DNA of 64,000 nt, taken from an uncultured Fibrobacter sp. (GTDB taxonomy: Bacteria > Fibrobacterota > Fibrobacteria > Fibrobacterales > Fibrobacteraceae). The notes below the pieces were generated by a model that saw only the letters and a program-made list of their open reading frames with translations, did no database searches and was not told the DNA's origin. How positions within the stretch are numbered: position 1 is the stretch's first letter; each line of letters opens with the position of its first letter. Positions 43,265 to 52,523 of this stretch are shown here, piece after piece. Position numbers and translations under genes: made by a program. Location of the stretch: assembly GCA_946414025.1 (NCBI GenBank), contig CAMKMX010000003.1, positions 1 to 64,000 on the forward strand, given 5' to 3'.

Positions 43265-44334
43265 TATGCACTTTCCTTTTCCAAAATCACCTTTGCAATC
43301 TTGTCGGCTGCATCGGGCATTCCAAGCTTCTTTGCCGCAGCCGCCATCTTGGCAAGTTTCTCGCTATCGAACAGCAGGGATTCCACCTTGTCCCACAAAT
43401 GATTCTCGTCGCTGTCCAGCTCCACCAAGGCAGCCCCCGCCTTTTCGACGGCACGGGCGTTGTGTTCCTGATGGTTTGCCGTAGCGTGAGGAAACGGAAG
43501 CAGAATAGAGGGCTTGCCGAAGGCAAGGATTTCTGCCAGGGCCGAAGCTCCTGCGCGGCTGATAATCAAATCCGCATGTTTCATGTAGGCGTAGATCCCG
43601 TTCAAGAATCCCTTCACCGATACGTTGGGCAGAATTCCCAGACGACCAGTAATGTCATCTACATTCTTGACACCTACCTGCCACACCACGGAAACGTCCT
43701 CGTTCCCGGTAATCCGGCCGATACTTTCCTCGATTTTCGTGTTGATGCCGACTGCTCCCTGAGAGCCCCCCACGATAAACACGGCCTTCTTGCCCTCGCG
43801 GAATTCCACGGGGCGTTCCAGGCTGTCTTCGGCGGGCAATTCACGGACGGGGTTTCCAAAAATCATGGTCTTTCCTGCCGGGAAATACTTGGCGGCATCT
43901 TCGGAGGTCACAAAAACCGTCTTCGCGTAGCGAGCGCCCATCTTGTTGGCAATTCCCGCCACCGCATTCTGTTCTTGCAGGTAAACGGGGATGCCCATGC
44001 TGCCTGCGGCAAGGACGATCGGGAGCGAGACGTAACCGCCCGTCGCCACCACCACGTCGGGTTTCACCTTGCGGATTACCTTCTTGGCATTGGACAGGGA
44101 CTTGAGCAGCTTGTAGGGCAGCGCCAGGTTCTTGAGGAACGGACCGCGATGGAGAGGCTCTGCGGTAATGTATTCGTAGGGCCAGTTGCCTGCCACCAGG
44201 CGTTCTTCCATAGAATTCTTACGACCGGCAAAGGTAATGTCTTCAACACCCATTTTCTTGAGGCTTTCGGCAATCGCCACAGCCGGGAAAATGTGTCCGC
44301 CGGTTCCACCGCACACAAAAAGGAACTTTTTCAT
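43264..44334 (-). CDS. murG: Undecaprenyl-PP-MurNAc-pentapeptide GlcNAc transferase
   Basis: 356 residues. FVCGGTGGHIFPAVAIAESL is the G-loop; VVVATGGYVSLPIVLAAGSM and FIVGGSQGAVGINTK the other Gly-rich loops; ADLIISRAGASALAEILAFG recognises the UDP-GlcNAc donor. It makes lipid II at the inner leaflet. Overlaps ftsW (ATGA). Confidence 0.97.
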   Translation of the reverse strand: MKKFLFVCGGTGGHIFPAVAIAESLKKMGVEDITFAGRKNSMEERLVAGNWPYEYITAEPLHRGPFLKNLALPYKLLKSLSNAKKVIRKVKPDVVVATGGYVSLPIVLAAGSMGIPVYLQEQNAVAGIANKMGARYAKTVFVTSEDAAKYFPAGKTMIFGNPVRELPAEDSLERPVEFREGKKAVFIVGGSQGAVGINTKIEESIGRITGNEDVSVVWQVGVKNVDDITGRLGILPNVSVKGFLNGIYAYMKHADLIISRAGASALAEILAFGKPSILLPFPHATANHQEHNARAVEKAGAALVELDSDENHLWDKVESLLFDSEKLAKMAAAAKKLGMPDAADKIAKVILEKESA

Positions 44335-45500
44335 CGTCCACTCCTTGAAGTTTCATAATCCGTACGGGGGCGAGTATCCGTCCTGTCCCCGTTTTTCATA
44401 TAGGGTTCCCAGATTTTCGTGCCTGTTCCCGGTTTTGAGATGTTCAAAAGAATCCCGATGAACAGGGCCGAGAAAATCAGGTTAGTTCCGCCAAAGCTGA
44501 GGAAAGGCAAGGGCTGCCCTGTGGTGGGGAAAAGCCCAGTACTCACACAGACATGCACCAGGAAATTCAGGAACAGGGAAATCGTCAAAGCCACCGCCAT
44601 GTACTTTCCGAAACGGCTAGAAGAATTGCGGGCGATTTCAAAGCCCTGGTAGAACAACATTCCAAAAAGAAGGAGAATGGCAAAAGTCCCCACAAAGCCG
44701 AACTCCTCGCCTATCACCGCATAGACCACGTCTTTGTGGGCCTCGGGCAGGTAGCCCAGTTTCTGCACGCCCATGCCGAAGCCGGTCCCGAAAAAGCCTC
44801 CGTTTCCGAGAGCTTCAAGAGCGTGTTCACCCTGGTAGGCCGAATTCTGGTTCTCCGCCGGATTGAAGAACGCCATCAGGCGCTTGGAAGTGTGGGACTT
44901 GATCAAAAGCACAATCAGGCCCACCGGAATGCATGCCGCAAGAGAGATGGCGATATACTTGAACCGGGCTTCCGCCACAAACAAGACCGCAAGGGTAATG
45001 CCCGCAAACAGGAGCAACATGGAGAAATTCGGTTGCAGTGCAAGCAATATTGCCGAAATCCCGAAGGGAACTGCCGGCTGTATCAGGCTACATTTTAAGG
45101 TCTTGATGTCTGTACCTGCTACCGCAAGCTTTGCGCATATCCAAGAAATCAAGCCCAGTTTCAAGATTTCAGAGGGCTGGATTCCCCAAATCCAGCGGTT
45201 TGCTCCCTTGACGCTACCGCCGGCCACAATGGCCGCCACGGTAAGTACCGCCCCGATAATGAACACCACGCGGGAGCCCTTCATCCACACGCTGTAATCA
45301 ACCTTCGAGACCACGAACATGATAACCAGGGCCGCAAGGACCTTCCACAGGTGGGCCTTCAGGTAGAATTCCGGAGAAAGTCCCCGTTGCAGGGCATGAG
45401 GCGTTGACGCCGTATAAACTACGGCTATGCCGAAGCATATCAACAAGAGCGTTGCAAGCAACAGCCACTTGTTTACGCCTATGGTCTGCATGTTATTCAT
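44331..45500 (-). CDS. ftsW: SEDS peptidoglycan polymerase FtsW
   Basis: 389 residues, about ten membrane helices. FGMGVQKLGYLPEAHKDVVY and FAVIGEEFGF-type segments (VVYAVIGEEFGFVGTFAILL) and FPTTGQPLPFLSFGGTNL are the SEDS signatures. Polymerises lipid II at the septum with the class B PBP. Position next to murG supports FtsW over RodA. The C-terminal tail (YMKNGDRTDTRPRTDYETSR) is unusual and hydrophilic. Start 45500 or ATG three codons later. Confidence 0.92.
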   Translation of the reverse strand: MNNMQTIGVNKWLLLATLLLICFGIAVVYTASTPHALQRGLSPEFYLKAHLWKVLAALVIMFVVSKVDYSVWMKGSRVVFIIGAVLTVAAIVAGGSVKGANRWIWGIQPSEILKLGLISWICAKLAVAGTDIKTLKCSLIQPAVPFGISAILLALQPNFSMLLLFAGITLAVLFVAEARFKYIAISLAACIPVGLIVLLIKSHTSKRLMAFFNPAENQNSAYQGEHALEALGNGGFFGTGFGMGVQKLGYLPEAHKDVVYAVIGEEFGFVGTFAILLLFGMLFYQGFEIARNSSSRFGKYMAVALTISLFLNFLVHVCVSTGLFPTTGQPLPFLSFGGTNLIFSALFIGILLNISKPGTGTKIWEPYMKNGDRTDTRPRTDYETSRSGR

Positions 45501-45522
45501 CTAAAGACAGTTCCTTATTCCC

Positions 45523-46926
45523 TTAAGCCTTGGACACCAGAGAAAGTTTCAGCAGGGCATCTACTACCTGCTCCATTTTCATCCCACGGGAGCCCTTGAC
45601 CAAGAGCACGTCGCCCTTGCTCACCACGTCCGAAAGGAAAACGATGGCGTCCTGCACAGTGTCAAAATGTTCCACGCAGGCCATGCCCTTTTCCTTGGCT
45701 CCCTTCACATAGTTCTTCGCTTCTTCGCCAACAGTCACCAGCAAGTCAAAGTTCATTTCGGGAACCAGCGCCCCGATACTCCGGTGCAGTTCCTTGGATT
45801 CCTTGCCCAGTTCCAGCATATCGCCAAGGACCGCAATACGGCTACCTTCCACATTCATGTTGCCGATGGTCTGCAGGGCCATGCGGGTAGAAGAGGGGTT
45901 CGCGTTGTAGCAGTCGGACACAATCTTGAAACCGTCGCCCTTCTTGATTTCCATGCGCATGTTGGTGGCGCAGAAATTCTTGAGCACCTTGGCGATTTCC
46001 GCCTTAGGGATACGGAAGGCCTCGCCCACGGCAATAGCTGCCAGGGCATTGTACAAGTTATGGGTTCCGGGCACGTTCAGCACAAAGTGGGTGCGGCCCA
46101 CGTAAAAGTCGGCGCAGGCGTTTTCGTTCCAGCTAAGTTTTTCGGGTTTCACCACACCACGGCGGAGCCCGAAGGTCACCACCTTGTAGTTCTTGGTGGA
46201 TTTCACCTTGCAAAGCCTCGGGTCATCGGCGTTCACAATCAGGGTACCGTTCTTCTTGAGGCCTGCGGTAATGGTAATCTTTTCGCGAAAAACACCGTCC
46301 AGGTCGCCCAGGCGTTCCAGATGAGAAGCGCCGATGTTGGTAATCACCGCCACGTCGGGTTCTGCCGCCAGAGAAAGAGGGCGGATTTCGTCGGGACCGC
46401 TGGTGCCCATCTCCACCACAGCGGCTTCGTGCTTGTGCTTCAGCTGGAAAAGGGTCATGGGCACGCCGATATGGTTGTTGAAGTTTCCGGCGGTGGCATG
46501 AGTCACGAACTTGGAAGAAAGCACCGCCTTCACCATTTCCTTGGTAGTGGTCTTGCCGTTACTTCCGGTAATGGCCACCTTCTTCACCTTGAAAAGCCTC
46601 TGGTATCCCTTGGCCAGCTTGAGCAACGCCTTGGTGGTATCGTCCACAGGCGCATAGGCCTTGAAGGTTTCGTTTTGGGTAGAGTATTCTTCCACGGCTG
46701 TCTGGTTTACAACGCTCATGAGCGCCCCTTCCTTTTCCATCTGGTTTACAAACTTGTGGGCGTCAAAACGGACACCCTTGATAGGCCAAAAGACAACTCC
46801 CTTGGCGCTTTCCCTGGAATCCATGCAGAGATTCACCTTGCGTTTCAGAACCTTGGGAGCAACTCCCACAGGTTCCGTTTCCAGAATCTTCAGCATTTCA
46901 CCTATTGTCAAATCCAACTTCAGCAT
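45523..46926 (-). CDS. murF: UDP-MurNAc-tripeptide--D-Ala-D-Ala ligase
   Basis: 467 residues. AITGSNGKTTTKEMVKAVL P-loop, MGTSGPDEIRPLSLAAEPDV and VSDCYNANPSSTRMALQTIG mark MurF. Adds D-Ala-D-Ala to UDP-MurNAc-tripeptide. Overlaps the murE stop by 7 bp. Only 22 bp separate it from ftsW, where mraY and murD sit in most dcw clusters. Confidence 0.96.
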   Translation of the reverse strand: MLKLDLTIGEMLKILETEPVGVAPKVLKRKVNLCMDSRESAKGVVFWPIKGVRFDAHKFVNQMEKEGALMSVVNQTAVEEYSTQNETFKAYAPVDDTTKALLKLAKGYQRLFKVKKVAITGSNGKTTTKEMVKAVLSSKFVTHATAGNFNNHIGVPMTLFQLKHKHEAAVVEMGTSGPDEIRPLSLAAEPDVAVITNIGASHLERLGDLDGVFREKITITAGLKKNGTLIVNADDPRLCKVKSTKNYKVVTFGLRRGVVKPEKLSWNENACADFYVGRTHFVLNVPGTHNLYNALAAIAVGEAFRIPKAEIAKVLKNFCATNMRMEIKKGDGFKIVSDCYNANPSSTRMALQTIGNMNVEGSRIAVLGDMLELGKESKELHRSIGALVPEMNFDLLVTVGEEAKNYVKGAKEKGMACVEHFDTVQDAIVFLSDVVSKGDVLLVKGSRGMKMEQVVDALLKLSLVSKA

Positions 46927-48347
46927 TTTTCCATAGCCTTTACTGCAATCTCGCGGTCGTCAAAATGATGTTTAGTCTTTCCGATAATCTGGTAGTCCTC
47001 GTGGCCCTTGCCCGCAATCACCAGCCAGTCACCGTCCTTCAGTTCGGCACAGGCCTTGTAGATGGCCTCTTCGCGGTTTTCCACCACGGAGAACTTGTCC
47101 GTCTTCATGCCGGCGCGCACGTCGTTGATGATATCTGTCGGGTTTTCGGTACGGGGATTGTCCGAAGTGAGCCAGGCCTTGTCCGCCATGCGTTCGGCGA
47201 TAGCCCCCATAATGGGCCGTTTGGTCTTGTCGCGGTCGCCACCGCAGCCGAACACGCAAGAGAGTTTACCCCTGCAAAGGCTGCGGGCGGTAGAGAGCAC
47301 GCGCTCTAACGCGTCGGGAGTGTGGGCGTAGTCCACAATCACGTGGCGACCGTTACGGTTCCACACCTTCTCGAAACGTCCGGGCACCCGAATGCCTGCC
47401 AGGGCCTTTCGCATGGCCGATTCCGGCACACCGACAGCCTTCGCCCACGAAAGCACCAGCATCACGTTATCTACGTTAAAGTCCCCGCAAAGGGGCGTCT
47501 CGAAAGGCACGCCGCTAATGGCGGGCAACAGCATCTTCAGGCCGTCTTCGGTGTTTTCGACAGGGCCTTCGGGCTTCACATTAGCGCTAACGATTCCAAG
47601 ACGCGAGACAGCCACCTTGCGGCCCGCTTCAATCTCGGTCAGGGAATCGTATAGTTTCTTTCCGTAGAAATCATCTACGTTAATGACAGCCACACCGTCA
47701 CTGGCGAGGTAACGGGTAAACAAAAGCTTTTTCGCCTCAAAGTAGGCGTCCATGGTCTTGTGGAAATCCAGGTGGTCCTGGGTCAGGTTGCTGAACAAGC
47801 CGCTCCTGTAAAGCACTCCAGCCATACGTCCCTGATAAAGGGAATGGGACGACGCCTCCATCACCAGGTCGGTGCAGCCCGCATCTACGGCAGAGGCGGC
47901 AAAGGCGTACAGGTCCAAAAGTCCCGGCGTCGTGAGGGTCGCCTGCACGGACTTTTCGCCGATCTTGTTCTTGATGGTCCCCAGCAGGGCCACCTTGTGG
48001 CCAGCGGCGGTGAGCATGGCATCCATCAAGAAGGCGCTGGTGGTCTTGCCGTTGGTCCCCGTCACCGCATGAGCGGTAAGCTTACTGAATGGATCCTTGT
48101 AGAAAATCTTTGCCGCTTCCAGACGGGCCCTGCGCACATCCATCACCTGGATCCACTTGGCGGTCATTTTTTCGGGAGCGGGCATTTCGGCCACCACGGC
48201 GACAGCGCCTGCGTCAAGCGCCTTCTGGGCAAATTCCTCCGCCCCTTCCGTAGGCATGGAGAAGAACAGGTTCCCCGGTTTCACCCGGCGGGAATCGTCG
48301 CAAAGTCCAGTCACTTGGAGGTTCTGCATCAATCCTTCAGAAATCAT
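46920..48347 (-). CDS. murE: UDP-MurNAc-tripeptide synthetase (diaminopimelate type)
   Basis: 475 residues. HAVTGTNGKTTSAFLMDAML is the P-loop; VIVDYAHTPDALERVL and TSDNPRTENP (DNPR at about 396-399) are present; the DNPR tetrad is the known marker for meso-diaminopimelate as third residue. ATG overlaps the ftsI stop (TGATG), so coupled. Confidence 0.96.
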   Translation of the reverse strand: MISEGLMQNLQVTGLCDDSRRVKPGNLFFSMPTEGAEEFAQKALDAGAVAVVAEMPAPEKMTAKWIQVMDVRRARLEAAKIFYKDPFSKLTAHAVTGTNGKTTSAFLMDAMLTAAGHKVALLGTIKNKIGEKSVQATLTTPGLLDLYAFAASAVDAGCTDLVMEASSHSLYQGRMAGVLYRSGLFSNLTQDHLDFHKTMDAYFEAKKLLFTRYLASDGVAVINVDDFYGKKLYDSLTEIEAGRKVAVSRLGIVSANVKPEGPVENTEDGLKMLLPAISGVPFETPLCGDFNVDNVMLVLSWAKAVGVPESAMRKALAGIRVPGRFEKVWNRNGRHVIVDYAHTPDALERVLSTARSLCRGKLSCVFGCGGDRDKTKRPIMGAIAERMADKAWLTSDNPRTENPTDIINDVRAGMKTDKFSVVENREEAIYKACAELKDGDWLVIAGKGHEDYQIIGKTKHHFDDREIAVKAMEKC

Positions 48348-50254
48348 CAGCCCTTCTCCTTCAGTGTCAGCTTGCAGGTGGCACCTTTTGTAAGTTCCGT
48401 CTCGGCCTTGGGGGACTGGGAAACCACCCTCCCCTTGCCTTCAAATTCCACGTTCATGCGGATATTGCCCATCACTTCCAGGGCTTCCTTCAAAGAAAGC
48501 CCCACCAGGTTCGGCATCTTGCTCGCCGAGGTTTCGCCAAGATTCAGCACCACCCCGAAAGAATCCAGCACGTCGCTACGCTGGGACACCACACGGCCCC
48601 CTTCGCCCTTGAATTCCACAGGGCATCCGTGTTCTGCAGCCATCTTCTTTGCGGCCGCCACCGTCATGCCCATAAAGTCCACGTTGCAGCCGTTCTTGGC
48701 AGGCACTCTCGCCAGCTTGTGAGTCAAGGGAGAAATTGCCGGATGGTAATAGATACTTTCCACGATATTGCGGAAAATAGGCCCTGCCGTCACACCGCCG
48801 GCGTGACCGTAGGCCTTGTCGGAGTTGGGGTCATCTACAAGAACCAGGCAAACATAGCGGGCGTTCTCCACGGGGACCATCCCTATGAAAGAGGCTACCT
48901 GGAGCTTGCTATCGTACTCGCCGGTCTTCTGGTTGAACTTTTCGGCCGTACCCGTCTTGCCACCAATAATCACGTCAGGGATTTTCTTGCTCCTCACCTG
49001 CTTCGCCGTACCGTCGCTGTCGTTCACCACATGACTGAGCATGCCGCGAATCTTTGCAGCGGTCACTTCTGAAATCACCCGGCGAACTTCTACCGGCTCG
49101 TTCTTTTCCACCACCTCGCCATTGGCATCCCGCCATTCCTTCACGATCATGGGCTCCATCAACTTGCCGCCGTTAGCAATGGTGGAATAGACCATCACCA
49201 TCTGCATGGGCGTCACCAGCAGGGCGTGGCCATAGCCCATGGTTTTCAGGGTGCGGTCGTCGCGGGTCAGTTCGTAGGGCTGGTAAAGCTTGCCCGATTC
49301 CTCGCCGTAGAAATTCTCCGAAGTCTTCATGCCCAGTCCAAAGTTACGGGCCATGCGGTAAAGCTTGTCCGCCCCCACCTCGTTTGCAATCTTTGCAAAC
49401 ACGATATTGGAGGACTGCACCATGGCCTGGGTCATGTTCATGTCGCCATATACGTGAGAATCCCTGATAGGAGCCGATCTCGGGTTCCAGCTCCAGCTCT
49501 TGCCCTCGTTCGCGAACACCTTTTCCGGGTCCACCACGTTATTTTCCAGAGCGGCGGCGGCGGTAACCACCTTGAAGGTGGAGCCGGGCTCATAAGACAT
49601 GGAGACAATCTCGTTCTTTGCCACACGACCGATTCCCTGGGTCTTGGAATTGGGATCGAACGTAGGGTAACTGGCCATGGCCAGGATTTCGCCGGTGTAA
49701 GGATCAACCACCACGGCAGAGGCGCTGGTGGCGCTGTATTTCGTCACGCCATCCTTCAGGCCCTTTTCCACCAGTTCCTGCATATTCTTGTCAATCGTCA
49801 GCACCAGGTTCTTGCCCGGCACCGCTTCCGCCAGGTTTTCGGAACGGGAATACACTTCACGGCGGTGGGCGTCCTGCACACTCACCCGGAACCCTTCGTT
49901 CCCGCTTAGGCGTTCGTCAAACACGCGTTCCACGCCCATGACGCCATGACCGTTAAAGTCCAGCTTGCCAATCACCTGGGAGGCAAGTTTGCCTTGCAAG
50001 AACACGCGGCTGTAATCCAGGGCCTTGTTGGCGGTATCCCTGAAGTTGTCCGCCAGAACCACACCGTTCCGGTCCATAATCTGGCCCCGTTCGGCGTAGA
50101 TGTTCTTGGAACGGGTCACCAGACTCATGGTCTTCTTCTGGTACACTTCACGGTTCAGCACCTGGATGTTGAAGGTCTGCAAGGTCAGCACCACCACTAA
50201 GGACAGCACTATCCATTTCAGGAATCCGAGCGGTTCAAGAGGGAATCTATTCAC
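48347..50254 (-). CDS. ftsI: Class B penicillin-binding protein with two PASTA domains
   Basis: 635 residues. One N-terminal helix (FLKWIVLSLVVVLTLQTFNI), dimerisation domain, then transpeptidase with SxxK Ser225-Thr-Phe-Lys228, SxN Ser281-Ser-Asn283 and KTG at 433-435. The last 120 residues form two PASTA repeats (MGMTVAAAKKMAAEHGCP and MPNLVGLSLKEALEVMGNIR). Cross-links septal peptidoglycan with FtsW. GTG start at 50254 overlaps ftsL and has GGAGGG five bases upstream; the track ATG at 50320 would overlap by 74 bp. Confidence 0.93.
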   Translation of the reverse strand: MNRFPLEPLGFLKWIVLSLVVVLTLQTFNIQVLNREVYQKKTMSLVTRSKNIYAERGQIMDRNGVVLADNFRDTANKALDYSRVFLQGKLASQVIGKLDFNGHGVMGVERVFDERLSGNEGFRVSVQDAHRREVYSRSENLAEAVPGKNLVLTIDKNMQELVEKGLKDGVTKYSATSASAVVVDPYTGEILAMASYPTFDPNSKTQGIGRVAKNEIVSMSYEPGSTFKVVTAAAALENNVVDPEKVFANEGKSWSWNPRSAPIRDSHVYGDMNMTQAMVQSSNIVFAKIANEVGADKLYRMARNFGLGMKTSENFYGEESGKLYQPYELTRDDRTLKTMGYGHALLVTPMQMVMVYSTIANGGKLMEPMIVKEWRDANGEVVEKNEPVEVRRVISEVTAAKIRGMLSHVVNDSDGTAKQVRSKKIPDVIIGGKTGTAEKFNQKTGEYDSKLQVASFIGMVPVENARYVCLVLVDDPNSDKAYGHAGGVTAGPIFRNIVESIYYHPAISPLTHKLARVPAKNGCNVDFMGMTVAAAKKMAAEHGCPVEFKGEGGRVVSQRSDVLDSFGVVLNLGETSASKMPNLVGLSLKEALEVMGNIRMNVEFEGKGRVVSQSPKAETELTKGATCKLTLKEKG

Positions 50255-50561
50255 CTTTACCCTCCAGAACCATAATCTTCTGCGGGACCTCGTAAAGTCC
50301 GAGCCCTGCGCTATCGGCAAAGTCGGACAGGCGTTCCAGCGAAGACATCTGGTTAATCTTCAGTTCCAGCAAGAGCGCGTCGCGCTGCAAGAAGGTCACC
50401 TGCCTCTCGAGCATGCGGGACTGGCCGTAAAGGCTGTTCAGGCGGTTCTGCAGGTACAGCGGAAGCATCAGGAGCAGGGCTCCCAAAAGCACAACGCAAA
50501 AGACGATTATAAAAATCGACCTGTTGGTTGCCGCCACCTTGAATTTCTCAGTTCCGCTCAT
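50247..50561 (-). CDS. ftsL: FtsL-like division protein
   Basis: 104 residues: short cytoplasmic tail, one helix (SIFIIVFCVVLLGALLLMLP) and a periplasmic coiled coil (NSLYGQSRMLERQVTFLQRD, LLLELKINQMSSLERLSD). Family identity rests on size, topology and position between rsmH and ftsI. ATGA overlap with rsmH. Confidence 0.85.
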   Translation of the reverse strand: MSGTEKFKVAATNRSIFIIVFCVVLLGALLLMLPLYLQNRLNSLYGQSRMLERQVTFLQRDALLLELKINQMSSLERLSDFADSAGLGLYEVPQKIMVLEGKGE

Positions 50562-51535
50562 ACCCTCTCGTAAATCCTAAGCTTCGCAGAGCGAGCCCTG
50601 CTGTTCCTCGCAATCTCCTGTTCCGTAGGCAGAATCGGCTTGCGATTCACCTTCTTCAAACGCTGGTGGTTCCCGCCGCACACGCACACCGGCAAGTTTT
50701 CCGGGCAGATACAGGCCTTCTCGAACCGGGCCGCAGTTTCCTTCACGCAGCGGTCCTCCACCGAGTGATAGCTCATCACCACCAGGCGGCCGCCCACCTT
50801 CAGGCAATCCACCGCGGCACTCAGGCTATCTTCAATTTCTTTCAGCTCGCCGTTCACTTCCATGCGCACCGCCTGGAAAACACGGGCCAGCAGGCCGTTC
50901 ACTTCCCGCCGCTTGTCGGGGAACACCGATTCCACAACGGCCTTCACATCACTCGGCAAAATCTCGCGACCCTCGGCCGTAACCGCAGAAGCCATCTCCA
51001 CAAGGCGGGAGGCCAGTTTATAGGCGCGGTCCATGTCGGCGTTCTTGCGGAGCACTGCGGCCAGGTCGTCGGCACTTGCCGACTTCAGCCATTCCTGGGC
51101 AGAGACTCCTTCGCGACGGTCCATGCGCAAATCCAGAGGGTTGTTGCCCACAAAGGTGAACCCGCGGCTAGAATCATCCACCTGATGGCTGCTGATTCCC
51201 AGGTCGTAAAGGATTCCGTCCAGAGTGTTCGGCGCGATTTCGTTCTTCAGTTCACCGAACCGCACCGGATGCACAACGAACTTGCACTTTACACCCGCAA
51301 GGCGCCTGGTGGCAAAAGCAACCGCTTCCTCATCGCGGTCAAAAGCGTGAAGCGTTCCGTTTTCGTTTAGTTTGTTTGCAATTCCGAAGGAATGTCCGCC
51401 ACCGCCCAGGGTGCAGTCGCCGTAAGTTCCGTCCGGCCTGATGCAGAGACCGTCAAGGCACTCGGCAAGCATCACCGGGTCGTGATAAAATTCATTTGTC
51501 TGTAATTTGGATTGACGCAGGTCAGCGTTTTGCAT
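50558..51535 (-). CDS. rsmH: 16S rRNA m4C1402 methyltransferase RsmH
   Basis: 325 residues. FYHDPVMLAECLDGLCIRPD, GDCTLGGGGHSFGI (SAM loop), LDGILYDLGISSHQVDD and VVMSYHSVEDRCVKE are diagnostic. Methylates N4 of C1402. Overlaps mraZ by 14 bp. Contains four extra Cys near the C-terminus (CICPENLPVCVCGGNH), a possible zinc site. Confidence 0.97.
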   Translation of the reverse strand: MQNADLRQSKLQTNEFYHDPVMLAECLDGLCIRPDGTYGDCTLGGGGHSFGIANKLNENGTLHAFDRDEEAVAFATRRLAGVKCKFVVHPVRFGELKNEIAPNTLDGILYDLGISSHQVDDSSRGFTFVGNNPLDLRMDRREGVSAQEWLKSASADDLAAVLRKNADMDRAYKLASRLVEMASAVTAEGREILPSDVKAVVESVFPDKRREVNGLLARVFQAVRMEVNGELKEIEDSLSAAVDCLKVGGRLVVMSYHSVEDRCVKETAARFEKACICPENLPVCVCGGNHQRLKKVNRKPILPTEQEIARNSRARSAKLRIYERV

Positions 51536-51998
51536 CGTCGCCCTCCGTCAAACCTTCTCCGTAGAACGCAGCATCGAATGCGGCAATCGCATCGTCCGAT
51601 TGCAGGCCATACTTGGCATTGAAGCGTTCCGGATTCCATAGTTCAAGAGTTTTACCGCTAGCTTGTACGTAAAGGACTTCACCCTTCAGCTCAGCATACT
51701 CCAACAAGATCTTTGGAAGTAAAATGCGGTTCTGGCCATCCAACTCCACCACGGTGGGAGCGAGGCCTCTCCGAACTAGGTCGGCTTGACGGCGGTCGGA
51801 CCGGCTGTCCAGGTCCGCCATGAACTTTTCGTATTCCGGCAAGGTAAACAACCGGAGAGTCTGGTTCGGGCCACGGGTGACCACGAATTCATCCCCTTCG
51901 GTTGGCCCAAGCTGACGACGGAATTCCCTGGGGAAGGAAGACCTTCCCTTTCCATCGATAGCCGTTTGGGCTTGACCTATGAAAGACGTAAAGTTCAT
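51522..51998 (-). CDS. mraZ: Transcriptional regulator MraZ
   Basis: 158 residues. Two AbrB-like halves: FIGQAQTAIDGKGRSSFPREFR ... and VVELDGQNRILLPKILLEYAEL. Binds GTGG-type boxes in its own promoter and represses the dcw operon in other bacteria. Start at 51998 (MNFTSFIGQ) matches the family; GTG/ATG upstream readings in the track cross the promoter. Confidence 0.95.
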   Translation of the reverse strand: MNFTSFIGQAQTAIDGKGRSSFPREFRRQLGPTEGDEFVVTRGPNQTLRLFTLPEYEKFMADLDSRSDRRQADLVRRGLAPTVVELDGQNRILLPKILLEYAELKGEVLYVQASGKTLELWNPERFNAKYGLQSDDAIAAFDAAFYGEGLTEGDDAKR

Positions 51999-52015
51999 AC
52001 TAGTTTGACACATTT

Positions 52016-52052
52016 TACCACAACACAGTACAAATATACCACTTTCTACCAC
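52016..52052 (-). promoter_or_regulatory. dcw promoter with MraZ boxes
   Basis: On the minus strand GTGGTA occurs three times (52047-52052, 52037-52042, 52016-52021), starts 10 and 21 bp apart. A perfect TAnnTTTG box (TATATTTG, 52031-52038) lies within the set, so MraZ binding would cover the promoter. Confidence 0.75.
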
Positions 52053-52103
52053 TCCGGCAACAAAAATTATGGATTTCTTACAAAATCCACCCCAAAAAGA
52101 ACG

Positions 52104-52131
52104 ACCGGACCACCAGGTCCGGCCTCTTTTT
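52104..52131. terminator. Bidirectional hairpin CCGGACC/GGTCCGG
   Basis: Seven-bp stem with ACCA loop, T-run on both sides; insulates the dcw promoter. Confidence 0.8.
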
Positions 52132-52252
52132 AGTGAACATTTGTATATTAAAGCAGAACTGTGCCCACTTTTCCCGCTCCTTATATTATTATAAAGGGGG
52201 AAGCATCCCCCTGATTGCAGCCTTGCTTCGTCGAATTACACCCCGCCACTTT

Positions 52253-52298
52253 TCTCGTCATCCTCGCGCAGGCGAGGATCCACTATCATCTTGGCGGG
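52253..52298. repeat. GTCATCCTCGCG palindrome, copy 1
   Basis: GTCATCCTCGCGCAGGCGAG then GATCCACTATCAT; repeated almost exactly at 52399-52444, 146 bp away. Confidence 0.85.
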
Positions 52299-52327
52299 GA
52301 CTTTTCTCCCTCAGCAAGTCTTCCATC

Positions 52328-52372
52328 ACCCCCTCCCCTAGGGGGACACCCCCTAAAACCCCCGCCCCGCGA
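52328..52372. repeat. GC-rich CCCCCT/AGGGGG repeat
   Basis: Complement reads GTTTTAGGGGG-tgtc-CCCCCTAGGG, near copy of the element at 26424-26448. Confidence 0.65.
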
Positions 52373-52398
52373 CCTTTTCTCGTCATCCCCGCCTCCTT

Positions 52399-52444
52399 TC
52401 TCGTCATCCTCGCGCAGGCGAGGATCCACTATCATTTTAGCGGG
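52399..52444. repeat. GTCATCCTCGCG palindrome, copy 2
   Basis: Near-exact direct copy of 52253-52298. Confidence 0.85.
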
Positions 52445-52523
52445 GATTGACTGCAAAAATGCGGGGATTTAGTACCGAAATGCGGGGATTAGCATTGAAA
52501 ACGCGGGGATTCAGCAGCGAAAT
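52440..52523. repeat. Four 21-bp tandem repeats
   Basis: GCGGGGATT followed by 12 variable bases, four times in register; coding in frame for a 7-residue unit RGFSTEM / RGLALKT / RGFSSEI. Confidence 0.8.

Noticed and set aside
45667-46968. 433-codon plus-strand ORF
   Set aside because: Antisense shadow of murF.
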